Assembly (NCBI GenBank): GCA_947631255.1
Contig: CANRKT010000020.1
Location: forward strand, 1-49,928
Reading direction: 5' to 3'
Source: an uncultured Enterobacteriaceae bacterium
GTDB lineage: Bacteria > Pseudomonadota > Gammaproteobacteria > Enterobacterales > Enterobacteriaceae
Length of the DNA: 49,928 nucleotides
Each line of letters starts with the position of its first letter. The first letter of the stretch is position 1. The notes under the pieces were generated by a model, which saw only the letters and a list, made by a program, of their open reading frames with translations, made no database searches and was not told where the DNA came from. Shown piece after piece: positions 18,379 through 28,707 of the stretch. The translations under genes and the position numbers were made by a program.

Positions 18379-19803
18379 ATGACCAAAAAACTTCATATCA
18401 AAACCTGGGGCTGCCAGATGAATGAGTACGATTCATCTAAGATGGCAGATCTCCTGGACAGCACTCATGGCTTTACGCTGACTGAAAATGCAGAAGAAGC
18501 CGATGTTCTGCTGCTGAATACCTGTTCTATCCGTGAAAAAGCCCAGGAAAAAGTTTTCCATCAACTGGGTCGCTGGAGACAGATCAAAGTTGACAGACCG
18601 GACGTTATTATTGGCGTAGGGGGTTGTGTTGCCTCCCAGGAAGGTGATCAGATCCGTCAGCGTGCCAGCTACGTTGATATTATTTTTGGTCCGCAAACAC
18701 TGCACCGCTTACCCGAAATGATCAACAAAGTTCGTGGCACCCGTAGCCCGGTTGTTGATGTCAGCTTCCCAGAAATCGAAAAGTTTGACCGTCTGCCAGA
18801 ACCTCGCGCTGAAGGCCCGACTGCGTTTGTCTCGATTATGGAAGGCTGTAATAAATACTGTACCTACTGTGTGGTGCCTTATACTCGTGGTGAGGAAGTC
18901 AGCCGCCCTTGCGATGATATTTTATTTGAAATCGCACAGCTGGCTGCTCAAGGGGTACGTGAAGTTAACCTGCTTGGCCAGAATGTCAACGCCTGGCGCG
19001 GACCGTTATTTGATGGTGAGCTCGGCTCTTTTGCTGAACTGCTACGTCTGGTTGCTGCAATTGACGGTATCGACCGTATTCGTTTCACCACCAGCCACCC
19101 TATCGAATTTACCGATGATATTATCGAGGTCTACCGCGATACTCCTGAGCTGGTAAGCTTCCTGCATTTACCTGTGCAAAGCGGTTCAGATCGAGTGCTG
19201 AATATGATGAGCCGTACCCACACCGGGCTGGAATATAAAGCGATTATTCGTAAGCTTCGTGTGGCGCGTCCTGATATCCAAATCAGCTCTGACTTTATTG
19301 TTGGCTTCCCGGGTGAAACCCAGCAAGACTTTGAACAAACAATGAAACTGATAGCTGATATCAACTTTGACATGAGCTATAGCTTTATTTTCTCTGCTCG
19401 TCCCGGCACCCCGGCTGCTGATATGGTAGATGATGTCCCTGAAGAAGAGAAAAAACAGCGCCTGTATATTCTGCAAGACAGAATAACGCAGCAAGCCATG
19501 GCCTGGAGTCGTCGTATGCTGGGTACGGTACAGCGCATTCTGGTAGAGGGGACATCACGGAAAAATATTATGGAGATGTCTGGTCGCACCGAAAATAACC
19601 GTGTGGTGAACTTCGAAGGCACCCCTAATATGGTGGGTAAATTTGTAGATGTTGAGATAACGGAAGTCCGTACCAATTCTCTGCGCGGTAAGGTGTTGCG
19701 TACTGAGGACGAAATGGATTTACGAAGTGTCGAATCCCCCGCCTCTGTTATTGCACGTACTCGTAAAGAGAATGAAATTGGTGTCGGGGTTTATCAGCCT
19801 TAA
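18379..19803 (+). CDS. miaB: tRNA-2-methylthio-N6-isopentenyladenosine-37 synthase MiaB
   Basis: Radical-SAM methylthiotransferase modifying A37 of tRNAs that read UNN codons. It has 474 residues, equal to E. coli. The N-terminal UPF0004 cluster ligands are Cys12, Cys49 and Cys83. The radical-SAM motif CNKYCTYC is at 157-164 (Cys157, Cys161, Cys164). The C-terminal TRAM domain ends GVGVYQP. The start is [12 protein letters not shown] at 18379; an in-frame ATG two codons earlier (18373) is also possible. It is divergent from ubiF and upstream of the ybeZYX-lnt genes. Confidence 0.97.
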   Translation: MTKKLHIKTWGCQMNEYDSSKMADLLDSTHGFTLTENAEEADVLLLNTCSIREKAQEKVFHQLGRWRQIKVDRPDVIIGVGGCVASQEGDQIRQRASYVDIIFGPQTLHRLPEMINKVRGTRSPVVDVSFPEIEKFDRLPEPRAEGPTAFVSIMEGCNKYCTYCVVPYTRGEEVSRPCDDILFEIAQLAAQGVREVNLLGQNVNAWRGPLFDGELGSFAELLRLVAAIDGIDRIRFTTSHPIEFTDDIIEVYRDTPELVSFLHLPVQSGSDRVLNMMSRTHTGLEYKAIIRKLRVARPDIQISSDFIVGFPGETQQDFEQTMKLIADINFDMSYSFIFSARPGTPAADMVDDVPEEEKKQRLYILQDRITQQAMAWSRRMLGTVQRILVEGTSRKNIMEMSGRTENNRVVNFEGTPNMVGKFVDVEITEVRTNSLRGKVLRTEDEMDLRSVESPASVIARTRKENEIGVGVYQP

Positions 19804-19988
19804 TCTCCCAATTTCCGCCGGGGCATCGATAACCTGTCCCGGTGATCAATTTTATCGTTTATCCTTGTATTCTGCTATTACCACCCAAATATCTTGCTTA
19901 ACGCCGGTGCCCGTCTGACACGTAGCTTCGTTTTTATCCGAGTGACGGCATAAACCCGATAACCAGTCTAAATAATCCGAGGATAAGT

Positions 19989-21050
19989 TTGAATATCGAA
20001 ACTCGCGAAATAGCATTAGAACCCGCAGACAACACCCGTATTCTGAGCCTCTGTGGCCCGTTTGATGACAATATCAAACAGCTGGAACGCCGTTTAGGTA
20101 TCGACATCAGTCGTCGTGATAATCAGTTCCGGATAACCGGACGCACGATGACGGTGAATGCTGCGGCGAAGATATTACTGACATTGTATGTCGATACTGC
20201 CCCTGTAAGGGGTGAAAGTCACGATATCGACCCAGAAAAAATTCATCTGGCGATTAAAGAAACTGGCGTGCTGGAACAAGTCAGCGACAGCGTACCTGAT
20301 TACGGTAAAGCGATTAATATCAAAACCAAACGGGGTGTTATCAAGCCGCGTACACCGAATCAGGCACAGTATATTTCTAATATTCTGACACACGATATCA
20401 CCTTTGGTATCGGACCTGCGGGTACCGGAAAAACCTATCTTGCCGTTGCCGCAGCCGTCGATGCCCTGGAGCGTCAGGAGATCCGTCGTATTCTGCTCAC
20501 CCGCCCCGCGGTCGAAGCCGGTGAAAAACTGGGCTTTTTACCCGGAGATCTGAGTCAGAAGGTCGATCCTTATCTGCGTCCCCTGTATGACGCCCTGTTT
20601 GAAATGCTCGGCTTTGAGAAAGTTGAAAAACTGATCGAACGTAATGTTATCGAAGTCGCCCCGCTGGCTTACATGCGTGGGCGAACACTTAATGATGCGT
20701 TTATCATTCTCGATGAAAGCCAGAACACCACCAGCGAACAAATGAAGATGTTCCTGACCCGTATTGGTTTTAACTCCAAAGCGGTTATCACGGGTGATGC
20801 AACGCAAATCGACTTACCACGTAATATTAAATCCGGACTTCGCCATGCTATTGACGTACTGGCTGAAGTCGATGAAATAAGCTTTAATTTTCTCAACAGC
20901 GAAGATGTGGTGCGCCACCCGGTGGTAGCCCGAATCGTCAATGCCTATGAGGCATGGGAAAATACTGAACAACAACGTAAAGATGCCCTGGCCGCCGAAC
21001 GTAAGCGTGAAGCAATGGCCGCCAGTATCACGCCTCGGGAGAGCGAATGA
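19989..21050 (+). CDS. ybeZ: PhoH-like ATPase YbeZ
   Basis: Cytoplasmic PhoH-family nucleotide-binding protein that partners the YbeY endoribonuclease in ribosome biogenesis. It has 353 residues, slightly longer than E. coli through its C-terminal tail. Walker A GPAGTGKT is at 142-149 and Walker B FIILDE at 238-243, followed by SQNTT. The start codon is TTG at 19989, with a GAGGAT ribosome site 5 nt upstream and an N-terminus MNIETREI matching the family. Its stop overlaps the ybeY start by 4 bp. Confidence 0.95.
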   Translation: MNIETREIALEPADNTRILSLCGPFDDNIKQLERRLGIDISRRDNQFRITGRTMTVNAAAKILLTLYVDTAPVRGESHDIDPEKIHLAIKETGVLEQVSDSVPDYGKAINIKTKRGVIKPRTPNQAQYISNILTHDITFGIGPAGTGKTYLAVAAAVDALERQEIRRILLTRPAVEAGEKLGFLPGDLSQKVDPYLRPLYDALFEMLGFEKVEKLIERNVIEVAPLAYMRGRTLNDAFIILDESQNTTSEQMKMFLTRIGFNSKAVITGDATQIDLPRNIKSGLRHAIDVLAEVDEISFNFLNSEDVVRHPVVARIVNAYEAWENTEQQRKDALAAERKREAMAASITPRESE

Positions 21051-21526
21051 ACCCTGTCATTCTTGACTTACAACTGGCCTGTGAAAACACCACAGGCTTA
21101 CCTGATGAAGCCCAGTTTCAAGGCTGGCTGAATGCCGTCATCTCGCAATTTCAGGAAGAAGCTGAAGTGACCGTCAGACTGGTTGATATTGCTGAAAGCA
21201 ACGACCTGAATCTGACCTATCGCGGTAAAGATAAACCGACCAATGTGCTCTCTTTCCCTTTTGAAGCTCCACCGGGTATTGAGCTGCCGTTGCTGGGTGA
21301 TTTGGTGATTTGTCGCCAAGTTGTTGAACAAGAAGCGCAGGAACAAGAGAAACCACTGGAAGCGCATTGGGCACATATGGTGGTCCATGGCAGCCTGCAT
21401 CTTCTGGGCTATGATCATATTGAAGATGATGAAGCCGAAGAAATGGAAGCACTAGAAACTGAGATAATGCTTGCTCTTGGGTATGCTGATCCGTACATTG
21501 CCGAGAAAGAGTCATTACTGCGATAA
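21047..21526 (+). CDS. ybeY: Endoribonuclease YbeY, 16S rRNA maturation and quality control
   Basis: Metal-dependent single-strand RNase needed for 16S rRNA 3' maturation and late 70S quality control. It has 159 residues. The zinc motif is in [11 protein letters not shown] with His114, His118 and His124, the same numbering as E. coli. It overlaps ybeZ by 4 bp (ATGA), implying translational coupling, and is followed by ybeX in the same direction. Confidence 0.97.
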   Translation: MNPVILDLQLACENTTGLPDEAQFQGWLNAVISQFQEEAEVTVRLVDIAESNDLNLTYRGKDKPTNVLSFPFEAPPGIELPLLGDLVICRQVVEQEAQEQEKPLEAHWAHMVVHGSLHLLGYDHIEDDEAEEMEALETEIMLALGYADPYIAEKESLLR

Positions 21527-21609
21527 ATCGTTATCCACAAAACAGGCAGGCGGCGGTCCATCTCACCGTCTGTTAATCATAACTAACCAGAGGCCTTAAA
21601 CCTAACGCC

Positions 21610-22488
21610 ATGAGCGACGACAATTCACATAATAGTGATATGCCTGCCAGTAAAAAGGGATTTTTTTCCTTGTTCCTTAGCCAGTTATTCCACGGTGAAC
21701 CTAAGAACCGTGGTGATTTGCTGACACTGATCCGAGATTCCGAGCAGAACTCCCTTATCGATCAAGATACCCGCGATATGCTCGAAGGGGTGATGGATAT
21801 TACCGAACAACGAGTCCGGGACATTATGATCCCCCGCTCACAGATAGTGACCATCAAACATAACCAGACTCTGGAAGAGTGTTTGACTATCATTACTGAG
21901 TCGGCACACTCCCGCTTCCCGGTTATCAGCGAAGACAAGGATCACATTGAAGGGATTTTAATGGCCAAAGATTTACTGCCGTTTATGCGCAGTGACAGTG
22001 AGCCATTTAGTGTAGAAAAGGTATTACGTCAGGCTGTAGTAGTTCCTGAAAGTAAACGTGTTGACCGTATGCTGAAGGAATTTCGCCAGCAACGCTATCA
22101 TATGGCGATAGTGATTGATGAATTTGGTGGTGTTTCAGGCTTAGTAACCATTGAAGATATTCTCGAGCTGATTGTTGGTGATATTGAAGATGAATATGAC
22201 GACCTGGAAGACAGTGATTTCCGCCAGCTCAGTCGTCATACATGGACTGCTCGTGCCCTTGCGCCAATTGAAGACTTTAATGAAACCTTTAACACGCATT
22301 TTAGCGATGAAGAAGTCGATACAATTGGTGGATTAGTGATGCAAGCCTTTGGTCATCTGCCGGCGCGTGGTGAAACCATTGAAATAGAAGGTTACCAGTT
22401 TAAAGTCGCTATGGCTGACAGTCGCCGCATTATTCAGGTTCATGTCCGGATACCGGACGATTCCCCGCAACCGAAACTGGAAGAATAA
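21610..22488 (+). CDS. ybeX: CBS-domain protein YbeX/CorC
   Basis: Soluble 292-residue protein with tandem CBS domains (about 75-190; motifs [11 protein letters not shown] and [20 protein letters not shown]) and a C-terminal CorC/HlyC domain (about 205-285, [17 protein letters not shown]). It has been linked to Mg/Co efflux and more recently to ribosome metabolism. Its place next to ybeY and ybeZ fits the latter. It is followed by lnt only 7 bp downstream. Confidence 0.95.
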   Translation: MSDDNSHNSDMPASKKGFFSLFLSQLFHGEPKNRGDLLTLIRDSEQNSLIDQDTRDMLEGVMDITEQRVRDIMIPRSQIVTIKHNQTLEECLTIITESAHSRFPVISEDKDHIEGILMAKDLLPFMRSDSEPFSVEKVLRQAVVVPESKRVDRMLKEFRQQRYHMAIVIDEFGGVSGLVTIEDILELIVGDIEDEYDDLEDSDFRQLSRHTWTARALAPIEDFNETFNTHFSDEEVDTIGGLVMQAFGHLPARGETIEIEGYQFKVAMADSRRIIQVHVRIPDDSPQPKLEE

Positions 22489-22495
22489 TTCCTTT

Positions 22496-24031
22496 ATGGG
22501 CCAATACCTGCAACGCCAGTCAGTACGTCTACTGCTGGCGCTTTTTTTCGGAGCCTGCGGCACGCTGGCCTTTTCTCCTTATGACTTCTGGCCGGCAGCA
22601 CTGATTTCACTGGCAGGTCTGCAAGCCCTGACGTTAAATCGTCGGGCGATTCAGAGTGCCTGGATTGGTTTCTTCTGGGGATTAGGTCTGTTTGGCAGTG
22701 GTATTAACTGGGTCTATGTCAGTATTGCCCAGTTTGGCGGAATGCCAGGCCCGATTAACGTTTTCCTGGTGGTATTACTGGCGGCTTATCTGTCGCTGTA
22801 TACCGGTCTGTTTGCCGGCCTGCTGAGTCAGTTTTGGTCAAAAACAACCTGGTGGCGTCTGACTCTGGCCGCACCAGCACTCTGGCAAGTCACTGAATTC
22901 CTGCGCGGCTGGATCCTGACCGGATTTCCATGGCTGCAATTTGGCTATAGTCAGATTGACGGACCGCTAAAGGGCCTTGCACCTGTTTTCGGTGTCGAAG
23001 CCGTGACCTTACTACTCGTCGTGATCAGTGGTCTGCTGGTTTATGCGCTGAACGTCCGTAGCTGGAAGCCTGCCATACTCGCTGCAGCCCTGCTCTTCCT
23101 GCCCTGGCCGTTACAGACGCTACAGTGGTTCCAGTTGCAAAACGACCGTCCGCTTAACGTTGCACTGGTGCAAGGGGATATTCCTCAGGCTCTTAAGTGG
23201 GATGAGAACCAGCTACTCAATTCGCTCCGTATTTATTCTGATTTGACTGCGCCTTTCCTCGGTAAGTCACAGCTGATTATCTGGCCAGAATCGGCGATCC
23301 CAGATTTAGAAATCAATCAACAACCGTTTCTGAACAGGCTCAATCAACAGCTGCTGGATACCCACAGTTCACTGATAACCGGGATTGTTGATGCGCGTCT
23401 GAATAGCCATAATCGGTATGATACCTATAACACGATAATCACCCTGGGTGAAGGTAGCCCGTACAGCTACGGCAGTAGCGATCGCTATAACAAAAACCAC
23501 CTGGTTCCTTTTGGTGAGTTTGTACCGCTGGAAGCCATGCTGCGCCCACTGGCGCCGTTCTTTGACTTACCGATGTCCTCGTTTAGTCGCGGTCCTTATG
23601 TACAGCCTCAGCTCGAAGCCAGTGGCGTTAAGCTAACAGCGGCGATTTGCTACGAGATTATTCTTGGTGAGCAAGTACGCGCCAATTTCCGCCCGGATAC
23701 TGACTATCTGCTGACCATCTCTAATGATGCCTGGTTCGGTAAATCGATTGGCCCGTGGCAGCACCTGCAAATGGCGCGAATGCGTGCCCTGGAATTAGGT
23801 CGCCCGTTACTACGCAGCACCAACAATGGGATCACCGTTACTGTTGATGCTAAAGGTGATATAAGCGCAATGCTGCCACAATTCACCCGTGGTGTGCTGG
23901 AAGCTACCGTTATTCCTACCCGTGGCCTGACCCCTTACGCCCGCTTTGGTAATAACCCTCTGTGGCTGTTAACCCTGTTATTCGGGGTGGCTGCTATGGT
24001 TATCGGTGTGAAAACGCGCTCCCGTCAGTAG
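22496..24031 (+). CDS. lnt: Apolipoprotein N-acyltransferase
   Basis: Inner-membrane enzyme that N-acylates the N-terminal Cys of lipoproteins, the third step of maturation. It has 511 residues (E. coli 512). Several hydrophobic segments lie in the first 200 residues, followed by a periplasmic nitrilase-like domain. The catalytic triad Glu265, Lys333 and Cys385 is present ([22 protein letters not shown]). The start MGQYLQRQ was chosen over an upstream in-frame codon overlapping ybeX because it fits the family length. It is last in the ybeZ-ybeY-ybeX-lnt unit. Confidence 0.96.
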   Translation: MGQYLQRQSVRLLLALFFGACGTLAFSPYDFWPAALISLAGLQALTLNRRAIQSAWIGFFWGLGLFGSGINWVYVSIAQFGGMPGPINVFLVVLLAAYLSLYTGLFAGLLSQFWSKTTWWRLTLAAPALWQVTEFLRGWILTGFPWLQFGYSQIDGPLKGLAPVFGVEAVTLLLVVISGLLVYALNVRSWKPAILAAALLFLPWPLQTLQWFQLQNDRPLNVALVQGDIPQALKWDENQLLNSLRIYSDLTAPFLGKSQLIIWPESAIPDLEINQQPFLNRLNQQLLDTHSSLITGIVDARLNSHNRYDTYNTIITLGEGSPYSYGSSDRYNKNHLVPFGEFVPLEAMLRPLAPFFDLPMSSFSRGPYVQPQLEASGVKLTAAICYEIILGEQVRANFRPDTDYLLTISNDAWFGKSIGPWQHLQMARMRALELGRPLLRSTNNGITVTVDAKGDISAMLPQFTRGVLEATVIPTRGLTPYARFGNNPLWLLTLLFGVAAMVIGVKTRSRQ

Positions 24032-24050
24032 TTCTGTCGAAACGGATTTT

Positions 24051-24079
24051 AAGGCCAGCATAAATGCTGGCCTTTTTTA
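24051..24079 (+). terminator. lnt intrinsic terminator
   Basis: AAGGCCAGCA-TAAA-TGCTGGCCTT followed by TTTTAT, about 20 bp after the lnt stop. Confidence 0.9.
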
Positions 24080-24138
24080 TTTGTCCGCCCTATATCAGGC
24101 ATTCCAATCTGCCTCTCAAAAGGTCTCAATAACATCGG

Positions 24139-24417
24139 TTAAGAGCGAAATGCACCTTCCTGACTGACCGTGTTTTTCCCCACAAAGAGGGGCAAATGTT
24201 TACTTTTCTCTTTCAGCACCGTTTTTATGCCGATTATTTTCGCTTCTGGCACATAACTTGCCTTGTTCAACCAGTGGTTAATTAAACCCCGTTGAATGGA
24301 CGAATGCCGCAGGAAAGTGCAAAACCAGAAATACGCTGAACCATAATGTGACAAACATAGCATCAGCATCCCCAAGTACAGGATAAAGACCTTTAAATGA
24401 TGCGTGTTAGTTCTCAA
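24139..24417 (-). CDS. Unrecognised 92-residue ORF, doubtful
   Basis: A lone open frame in the 534-bp gap between lnt and gltI. The predicted product starts MRTNTHHLKVFILYLGMLML, which is hydrophobic and could be a membrane segment, and ends in a basic, soluble-looking tail (KTVLKEKSKHLPLFVGK). I recognise no family. There is no obvious ribosome site before the ATG. The tail composition is unlike random AT-rich noise, so a decayed or lineage-specific gene is possible, but it may equally be chance. Confidence 0.25.
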   Translation of the reverse strand: MRTNTHHLKVFILYLGMLMLCLSHYGSAYFWFCTFLRHSSIQRGLINHWLNKASYVPEAKIIGIKTVLKEKSKHLPLFVGKNTVSQEGAFRS

Positions 24418-24565
24418 AAATAAACATTAAATCGGCAAGGTAGTTACATTAAACCAGCATAAATGTTAACTATTGATTGATTATTCGTTCACTATCTAAC
24501 ACAACAACAAACTGCTCAGCTCGGCTAAAAAAACCGTTTTAAGCATATATATTAAGGAGTTAGAC

Positions 24566-25483
24566 ATGCAATTACGTAAACTTACCGCAGCCGCATTGAT
24601 GATAAGCATGAGTCTGGGCCTGGCACACGCTGAAGATACCAAACCTGATGCGGCTCCGCAGTCATCTACTCTGAGTAAAATCGATAAGAATGGCGTGATT
24701 GTAGTCGGTCACCGTGAGTCATCGGTACCATTCTCCTATTATGATAATCAGCAAAAAGTCGTTGGATATTCTCAGGACTACTCCAATGCCATTGTTGAAG
24801 CAGTGAAGAAAAAGCTGAACAAGCCCGATCTGCAAGTGAAGCTTATTCCCGTCACTTCTCAAAACCGTATTCCATTACTGCAAAATGGCACCTTCGATTT
24901 TGAATGTGGCTCAACCACTAATAACCTCGAACGCCAAAAACAAGCAGCCTTCTCTAATACCATTTTCGTTGTCGGAACGCGTCTGCTCGTGAAAAAAGGC
25001 GGTCCGGTTAAAGACTTCGAAGACTTAAAAGGCAAAGCCGTGGTTGTCACCTCAGGCACCACCTCTGAAGCATTGCTCAACAAACTGAATGAAGAGCATA
25101 AAATGGATATGCGCATCATCAGTGCCAAAGATCACGGTGACTCCTTCCGTACCCTGGAAAGCGGTCGTGCGGTAGCCTTTATGATGGATGATGCCTTGCT
25201 GGCAGGTGAGCGAGCTAAAGCGAAAAAACCAGGTGACTGGGATATCGTCGGTAAGCCGCAGTCTGAAGAAGCCTACGGCTGTATGCTGCGTAAAGATGAT
25301 CCTGGGTTCAAGAAATTGATCGATGAAACCATTGCCCAGGCACAAACCTCTGGTGAAGCGGAAAAATGGTTTGACGTATGGTTCAAACAGCCGATCCCAC
25401 CGAAAAACTTAAATATGAATTTTGACTTGTCCGACGAAATGAAAACCACCTTCAAAGAACCGAATGACAAAGCTCTGAATTAG
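24566..25483 (+). CDS. gltI: Glutamate/aspartate ABC transporter, periplasmic binding protein
   Basis: Periplasmic solute-binding protein delivering L-glutamate and L-aspartate to GltJK. It has 305 residues. A Sec signal peptide is visible at about 1-22 (MQLRK, hydrophobic core, then LAHA-ED). The mature part carries the SBP family 3 signature region GTFDFECGSTTNN and the C-terminal block PIPPKNLNMNF. An AAGGAG ribosome site precedes the ATG by 8 nt. It is the first gene of gltIJKL. Confidence 0.97.
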   Translation: MQLRKLTAAALMISMSLGLAHAEDTKPDAAPQSSTLSKIDKNGVIVVGHRESSVPFSYYDNQQKVVGYSQDYSNAIVEAVKKKLNKPDLQVKLIPVTSQNRIPLLQNGTFDFECGSTTNNLERQKQAAFSNTIFVVGTRLLVKKGGPVKDFEDLKGKAVVVTSGTTSEALLNKLNEEHKMDMRIISAKDHGDSFRTLESGRAVAFMMDDALLAGERAKAKKPGDWDIVGKPQSEEAYGCMLRKDDPGFKKLIDETIAQAQTSGEAEKWFDVWFKQPIPPKNLNMNFDLSDEMKTTFKEPNDKALN

Positions 25484-25487
25484 AAAA

Positions 25488-25657
25488 ACAGGGGCGATAT
25501 CATTCGCCCTGTTGATTGAAACGCAGTGACCCAAACACCGTTATCGCTGACAGGACGTTCCCCTGTTAGCGATAACGCTCCTCAATATTCAGGCAAAGAT
25601 CTGGCAGAGGAACTGGGGTTCTCATCAATCGTTGGGAGGTGTCTGACACCTCTCTTT
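25488..25657 (+). ncRNA. Hairpin-rich gltI-gltJ intercistronic region, candidate SroC-like RNA
   Basis: Three hairpins lie in the 293-bp gap. The first, at 25488-25512, pairs ACAGGGGCGA with TCGCCCTGT. The second, at 25539-25577, is a nested stem with CGTTATCGCT/AGCGATAACG outside and ACAGG/CCTGT inside. The third, at 25636-25652, pairs GAGGTG with CACCTC and is followed by TCTTTG, like a weak terminator. In E. coli the stable 3' fragment SroC, a sponge for GcvB, comes from this position. Assignment is by position and structure only; I did not align it to SroC. Confidence 0.45.
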
Positions 25658-25776
25658 GTGGTTAACAAGGATGTTAACTGTTTATTCTGATTCCATCAGG
25701 ATAAACGATGACCCAGAGATATCCGTCATCGTTGTTAGGGTAATACAACTACCCCTTTTTTATCGCGGAGTATGCT

Positions 25777-26517
25777 ATGTCCATAAGCTGGAACTGGGGG
25801 ATCTTCTTAGAACCCACTCCTTTCGGAAATACCACCTATTTGGGCTGGATTTGGAGTGGTTTTCAAGTCACTGTAGCCCTTTCCATTAGTGCCTGGATTA
25901 TTGCTTTTTTTGTCGGTTCCTTATTCGGCATCTTACGTACTGCCCCAAATAAATACTTAGCCGCTATTGGTACTGTGTATGTCGAACTTTTCCGTAACGT
26001 CCCGTTAATTGTTCAGTTTTTTACCTGGTATCTGGTCATCCCAGAACTCCTTCCTGAAAATATCGGGATGTGGTTTAAGGCCGAATTAGATCCGAATATT
26101 CAGTTTTTTGTTTCTTCTATGCTCTGTCTGGGGCTGTTTACCGCTGCCCGAGTCTGTGAGCAAGTCAGAGCAGCGATTCAATCCCTGCCGCGCGGGCAAA
26201 AAAATGCGGCTCTGGCGATGGGACTCACTCAAGTTCAGGCTTATCGTTATGTTCTGCTGCCGAATGCTTACCGCGTGATTGTCCCGCCAATGACTTCTGA
26301 AATGATGAACCTGGTGAAAAACTCGGCTATCGCTTCAACTATTGGTCTGATGGACCTGGCCGCTCAGGCCGGTAAACTTCTGGATTACTCCGCTCATGCC
26401 TACGAGTCATTTACGGCAATAACCCTCGCCTATGTTCTTATTAACGTTGTCATTATGGGCATCATGCATCTGGTTGAACGTAGAGTACGTCTGCCTGGCA
26501 ATATGGGGAGTAAATAA
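25777..26517 (+). CDS. gltJ: Glutamate/aspartate ABC transporter permease GltJ
   Basis: Inner-membrane permease subunit. It has 246 residues, equal to E. coli. The His/Glu/Arg-family permease pattern is visible: hydrophobic segments from about 25 onward and the ATPase-contacting EAA-like loop ([16 protein letters not shown]). The start [11 protein letters not shown] matches the family. Its stop codon overlaps the gltK start by one base (TAATG). Confidence 0.96.
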   Translation: MSISWNWGIFLEPTPFGNTTYLGWIWSGFQVTVALSISAWIIAFFVGSLFGILRTAPNKYLAAIGTVYVELFRNVPLIVQFFTWYLVIPELLPENIGMWFKAELDPNIQFFVSSMLCLGLFTAARVCEQVRAAIQSLPRGQKNAALAMGLTQVQAYRYVLLPNAYRVIVPPMTSEMMNLVKNSAIASTIGLMDLAAQAGKLLDYSAHAYESFTAITLAYVLINVVIMGIMHLVERRVRLPGNMGSK

Positions 26518-27194
26518 TGTCAGAATATGACTGGAGTTCTATCATACCCACTCTGCCTTTCCTGATGCAGGGTTTGGTCATTACACTAAAAATTACCGTA
26601 ACCGCAGTCATTGTCGGCATCGTCTGGGGTACTATCCTGGCGGTAATGCGGTTGTCGAGCTTTAAGCCCATTGCCTGGTTTGCTGCCGCCTACGTCAACG
26701 TGTTTCGTTCCATTCCGCTGGTCATGGTTTTACTGTGGTTTTATTTAGTCGTGCCGGGCTTCTTGCAGTCAGTATTAGGTCTGTCACCGCAGACAGATAT
26801 TCGTCTGATTTCTGCAATGGTCGCATTTGCGATGTTTGAGGCCGCCTACTATTCCGAGATTATTCGTGCCGGAATAATCAGTGTTTCACGTGGGCAGTCT
26901 AATGCTGCGCTGGCGCTGGGTATGACCAAAGCACAGTCCATGAGATTAATCATTCTGCCACAGGCCTTCCGCGCTATGGTCCCCCTGCTGTTAACTCAGG
27001 GGATAGTCCTGTTTCAGGATACTTCTCTGGTCTATGTTATTAGTCTGGCTGACTTTTTCCGTACCGCATCCACTATCGGTGAACGTGACGGTACTCAGGT
27101 CGAAATGATTCTGTTTGCCGGATTTGTCTATTTTGTTATCAGCCTTAGCGCCTCGTTGCTGGTCAGCTATTTGAAGAAAAGGACTGCTCAATGA
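26517..27194 (+). CDS. gltK: Glutamate/aspartate ABC transporter permease GltK
   Basis: Second permease subunit, 225 residues. Hydrophobic segments and the EAA-like loop [19 protein letters not shown] parallel GltJ. It is coupled on both sides: 1-bp overlap with gltJ and 4-bp overlap (ATGA) with gltL. A heteromeric GltJK channel is expected from the E. coli system. Confidence 0.96.
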   Translation: MSEYDWSSIIPTLPFLMQGLVITLKITVTAVIVGIVWGTILAVMRLSSFKPIAWFAAAYVNVFRSIPLVMVLLWFYLVVPGFLQSVLGLSPQTDIRLISAMVAFAMFEAAYYSEIIRAGIISVSRGQSNAALALGMTKAQSMRLIILPQAFRAMVPLLLTQGIVLFQDTSLVYVISLADFFRTASTIGERDGTQVEMILFAGFVYFVISLSASLLVSYLKKRTAQ

Positions 27195-27916
27195 TCTCCT
27201 TGAAAAATGTTTCTAAGTGGTATGGTCACTTTCAGGTACTCACCGACTGCTCCACTGAAGTAAAAAAAGGTGAAGTGGTGGTAATTTGTGGTCCGTCAGG
27301 TTCTGGGAAATCGACACTGATTAAAACGGTTAACGGCCTGGAACCAGTACAGAAAGGGAAAATTATCTTCAATGGCACCCAGGTCAACGATAAAAAAACC
27401 AACCTGGCCAAGTTACGCTCCCATGTCGGCATGGTGTTCCAACATTTTGAATTGTTTCCACATTTATCAATTCTTGAAAATCTGACGCTGGCTCAGATCA
27501 AAGTACTGAAACGCGATCCGACCGCCTCACGCGATAAAGCGCTCAAATTGCTGGAGCGTGTTGGTCTGTCAAATCATGCCAACAAGTATCCGTCCCAGCT
27601 TTCCGGTGGACAGCAGCAGCGTGTTGCCATTGCTCGCGCGCTTTGTATGGATCCGGTGGTGATGTTATTTGATGAACCCACCTCGGCGCTCGATCCGGAA
27701 ATGATCAATGAAGTACTGGACGTTATGGTCGAACTGGCCAACGAAGGCATGACCATGATGGTGGTTACCCATGAAATGGGCTTTGCCCGTAAAGTGGCTA
27801 ATCGGGTTATCTTTATGGATGAAGGGCAAATTATCGAAGATTCCAATAAAGAAGACTTCTTTAATAATCCGCAGTCTGATCGTGCCAAAGACTTCCTGGC
27901 AAAAATCCTGCACTAA
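27191..27916 (+). CDS. gltL: Glutamate/aspartate ABC transporter ATPase GltL
   Basis: Cytoplasmic ATPase energising GltJK. It has 241 residues. Walker [10 protein letters not shown] is at 34-42, the signature LSGGQQQR in the middle, Walker [14 protein letters not shown] follows, and the switch His is in VVTHEMGFA. It ends KDFLAKILH, like the E. coli protein. Last gene of gltIJKL; convergent with ybeL. Confidence 0.97.
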   Translation: MISLKNVSKWYGHFQVLTDCSTEVKKGEVVVICGPSGSGKSTLIKTVNGLEPVQKGKIIFNGTQVNDKKTNLAKLRSHVGMVFQHFELFPHLSILENLTLAQIKVLKRDPTASRDKALKLLERVGLSNHANKYPSQLSGGQQQRVAIARALCMDPVVMLFDEPTSALDPEMINEVLDVMVELANEGMTMMVVTHEMGFARKVANRVIFMDEGQIIEDSNKEDFFNNPQSDRAKDFLAKILH

Positions 27917-27920
27917 CGAT

Positions 27921-27959
27921 AAAGGCCTGCCAGTATCTGACTGGCAGGCCTTCTCTTTT
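27921..27959 (+). terminator. gltL terminator
   Basis: AAGGCCTGCCAG pairs with CTGGCAGGCCTT (27922-27952), followed by CTCTTTTA, between the convergent gltL and ybeL. It probably serves gltIJKL. Confidence 0.85.
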
Positions 27960-27962
27960 ATT

Positions 27963-28445
27963 TTAAGGATCAAAGGGTTTACGATGAAAGCGATCATGTC
28001 CACATTGAGGACAGAGCGATAAAATTTCAGGTGAATAGATAGCGAGACTGAAGTGACAGTTATCGCAAATCAGATTTCCAAAGCCAACCAGTTCGCCGCT
28101 CTGATAGAGACCGCCCTTTTCTATATCCTGGAATGCTTCCCGCCATTCAATCTGACTTTTGTCGGTAATATCTGCCAGCTCCTGCCATAAGCTTTCCTTG
28201 ATGACGCGCATAAAAACACTGTCATTGGAATCGTCTGTTTTTTCACTGTAGCTGTCAGCAAATGCTTTCACATCACGACGAACCGCATTGGTGACTTGTG
28301 CTATTTCGTCGGGAGTGAGTTCATGTTTCTCTTCCAGAGACTGACGCGCTTCATTAACCAGTTTATTAATATCACGATCGCCGCCTTTTATTTGCTTTGT
28401 CAGCGACTTCACCAGTTCATGGTATGATTTGGAAACTTTACTCAT
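27963..28445 (-). CDS. ybeL: DUF1451 zinc-ribbon-like protein YbeL
   Basis: 160-residue cytoplasmic protein of unknown function. The N-terminal part looks helical and charged. The conserved core is SVFMRVIKESLWQELADITD. A C-terminal zinc-ribbon-like region has Cys pairs CDNC and CPQCGH. Length and core match E. coli YbeL. It is convergent with gltL, with leuS starting about 260 bp behind it in the opposite direction. Confidence 0.92.
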   Translation of the reverse strand: MSKVSKSYHELVKSLTKQIKGGDRDINKLVNEARQSLEEKHELTPDEIAQVTNAVRRDVKAFADSYSEKTDDSNDSVFMRVIKESLWQELADITDKSQIEWREAFQDIEKGGLYQSGELVGFGNLICDNCHFSLAIYSPEILSLCPQCGHDRFHRKPFDP

Positions 28446-28707
28446 CGTTTTCTGCTCCTTTTGAAAAAAATCTCACCGCAACCAAGAGGTGGCCCTGTTC
28501 CAATAATAGCGCCTAACCACCTACTGCTGGAAAAATTCATCAAACAATTGTAAAAATCACGTAGCGGTTACAAAGTATGAAATGGCGATTCAGGCGTGTG
28601 AAAGGCTGTTTTGCTGCTGGCTAATCAGCTATGCTATAGGGCTAAATATATACCCTGAATAATGCTACATCCGTAGCTGTCTTTCATAAACAGGACCACT
28701 GGCTGCC

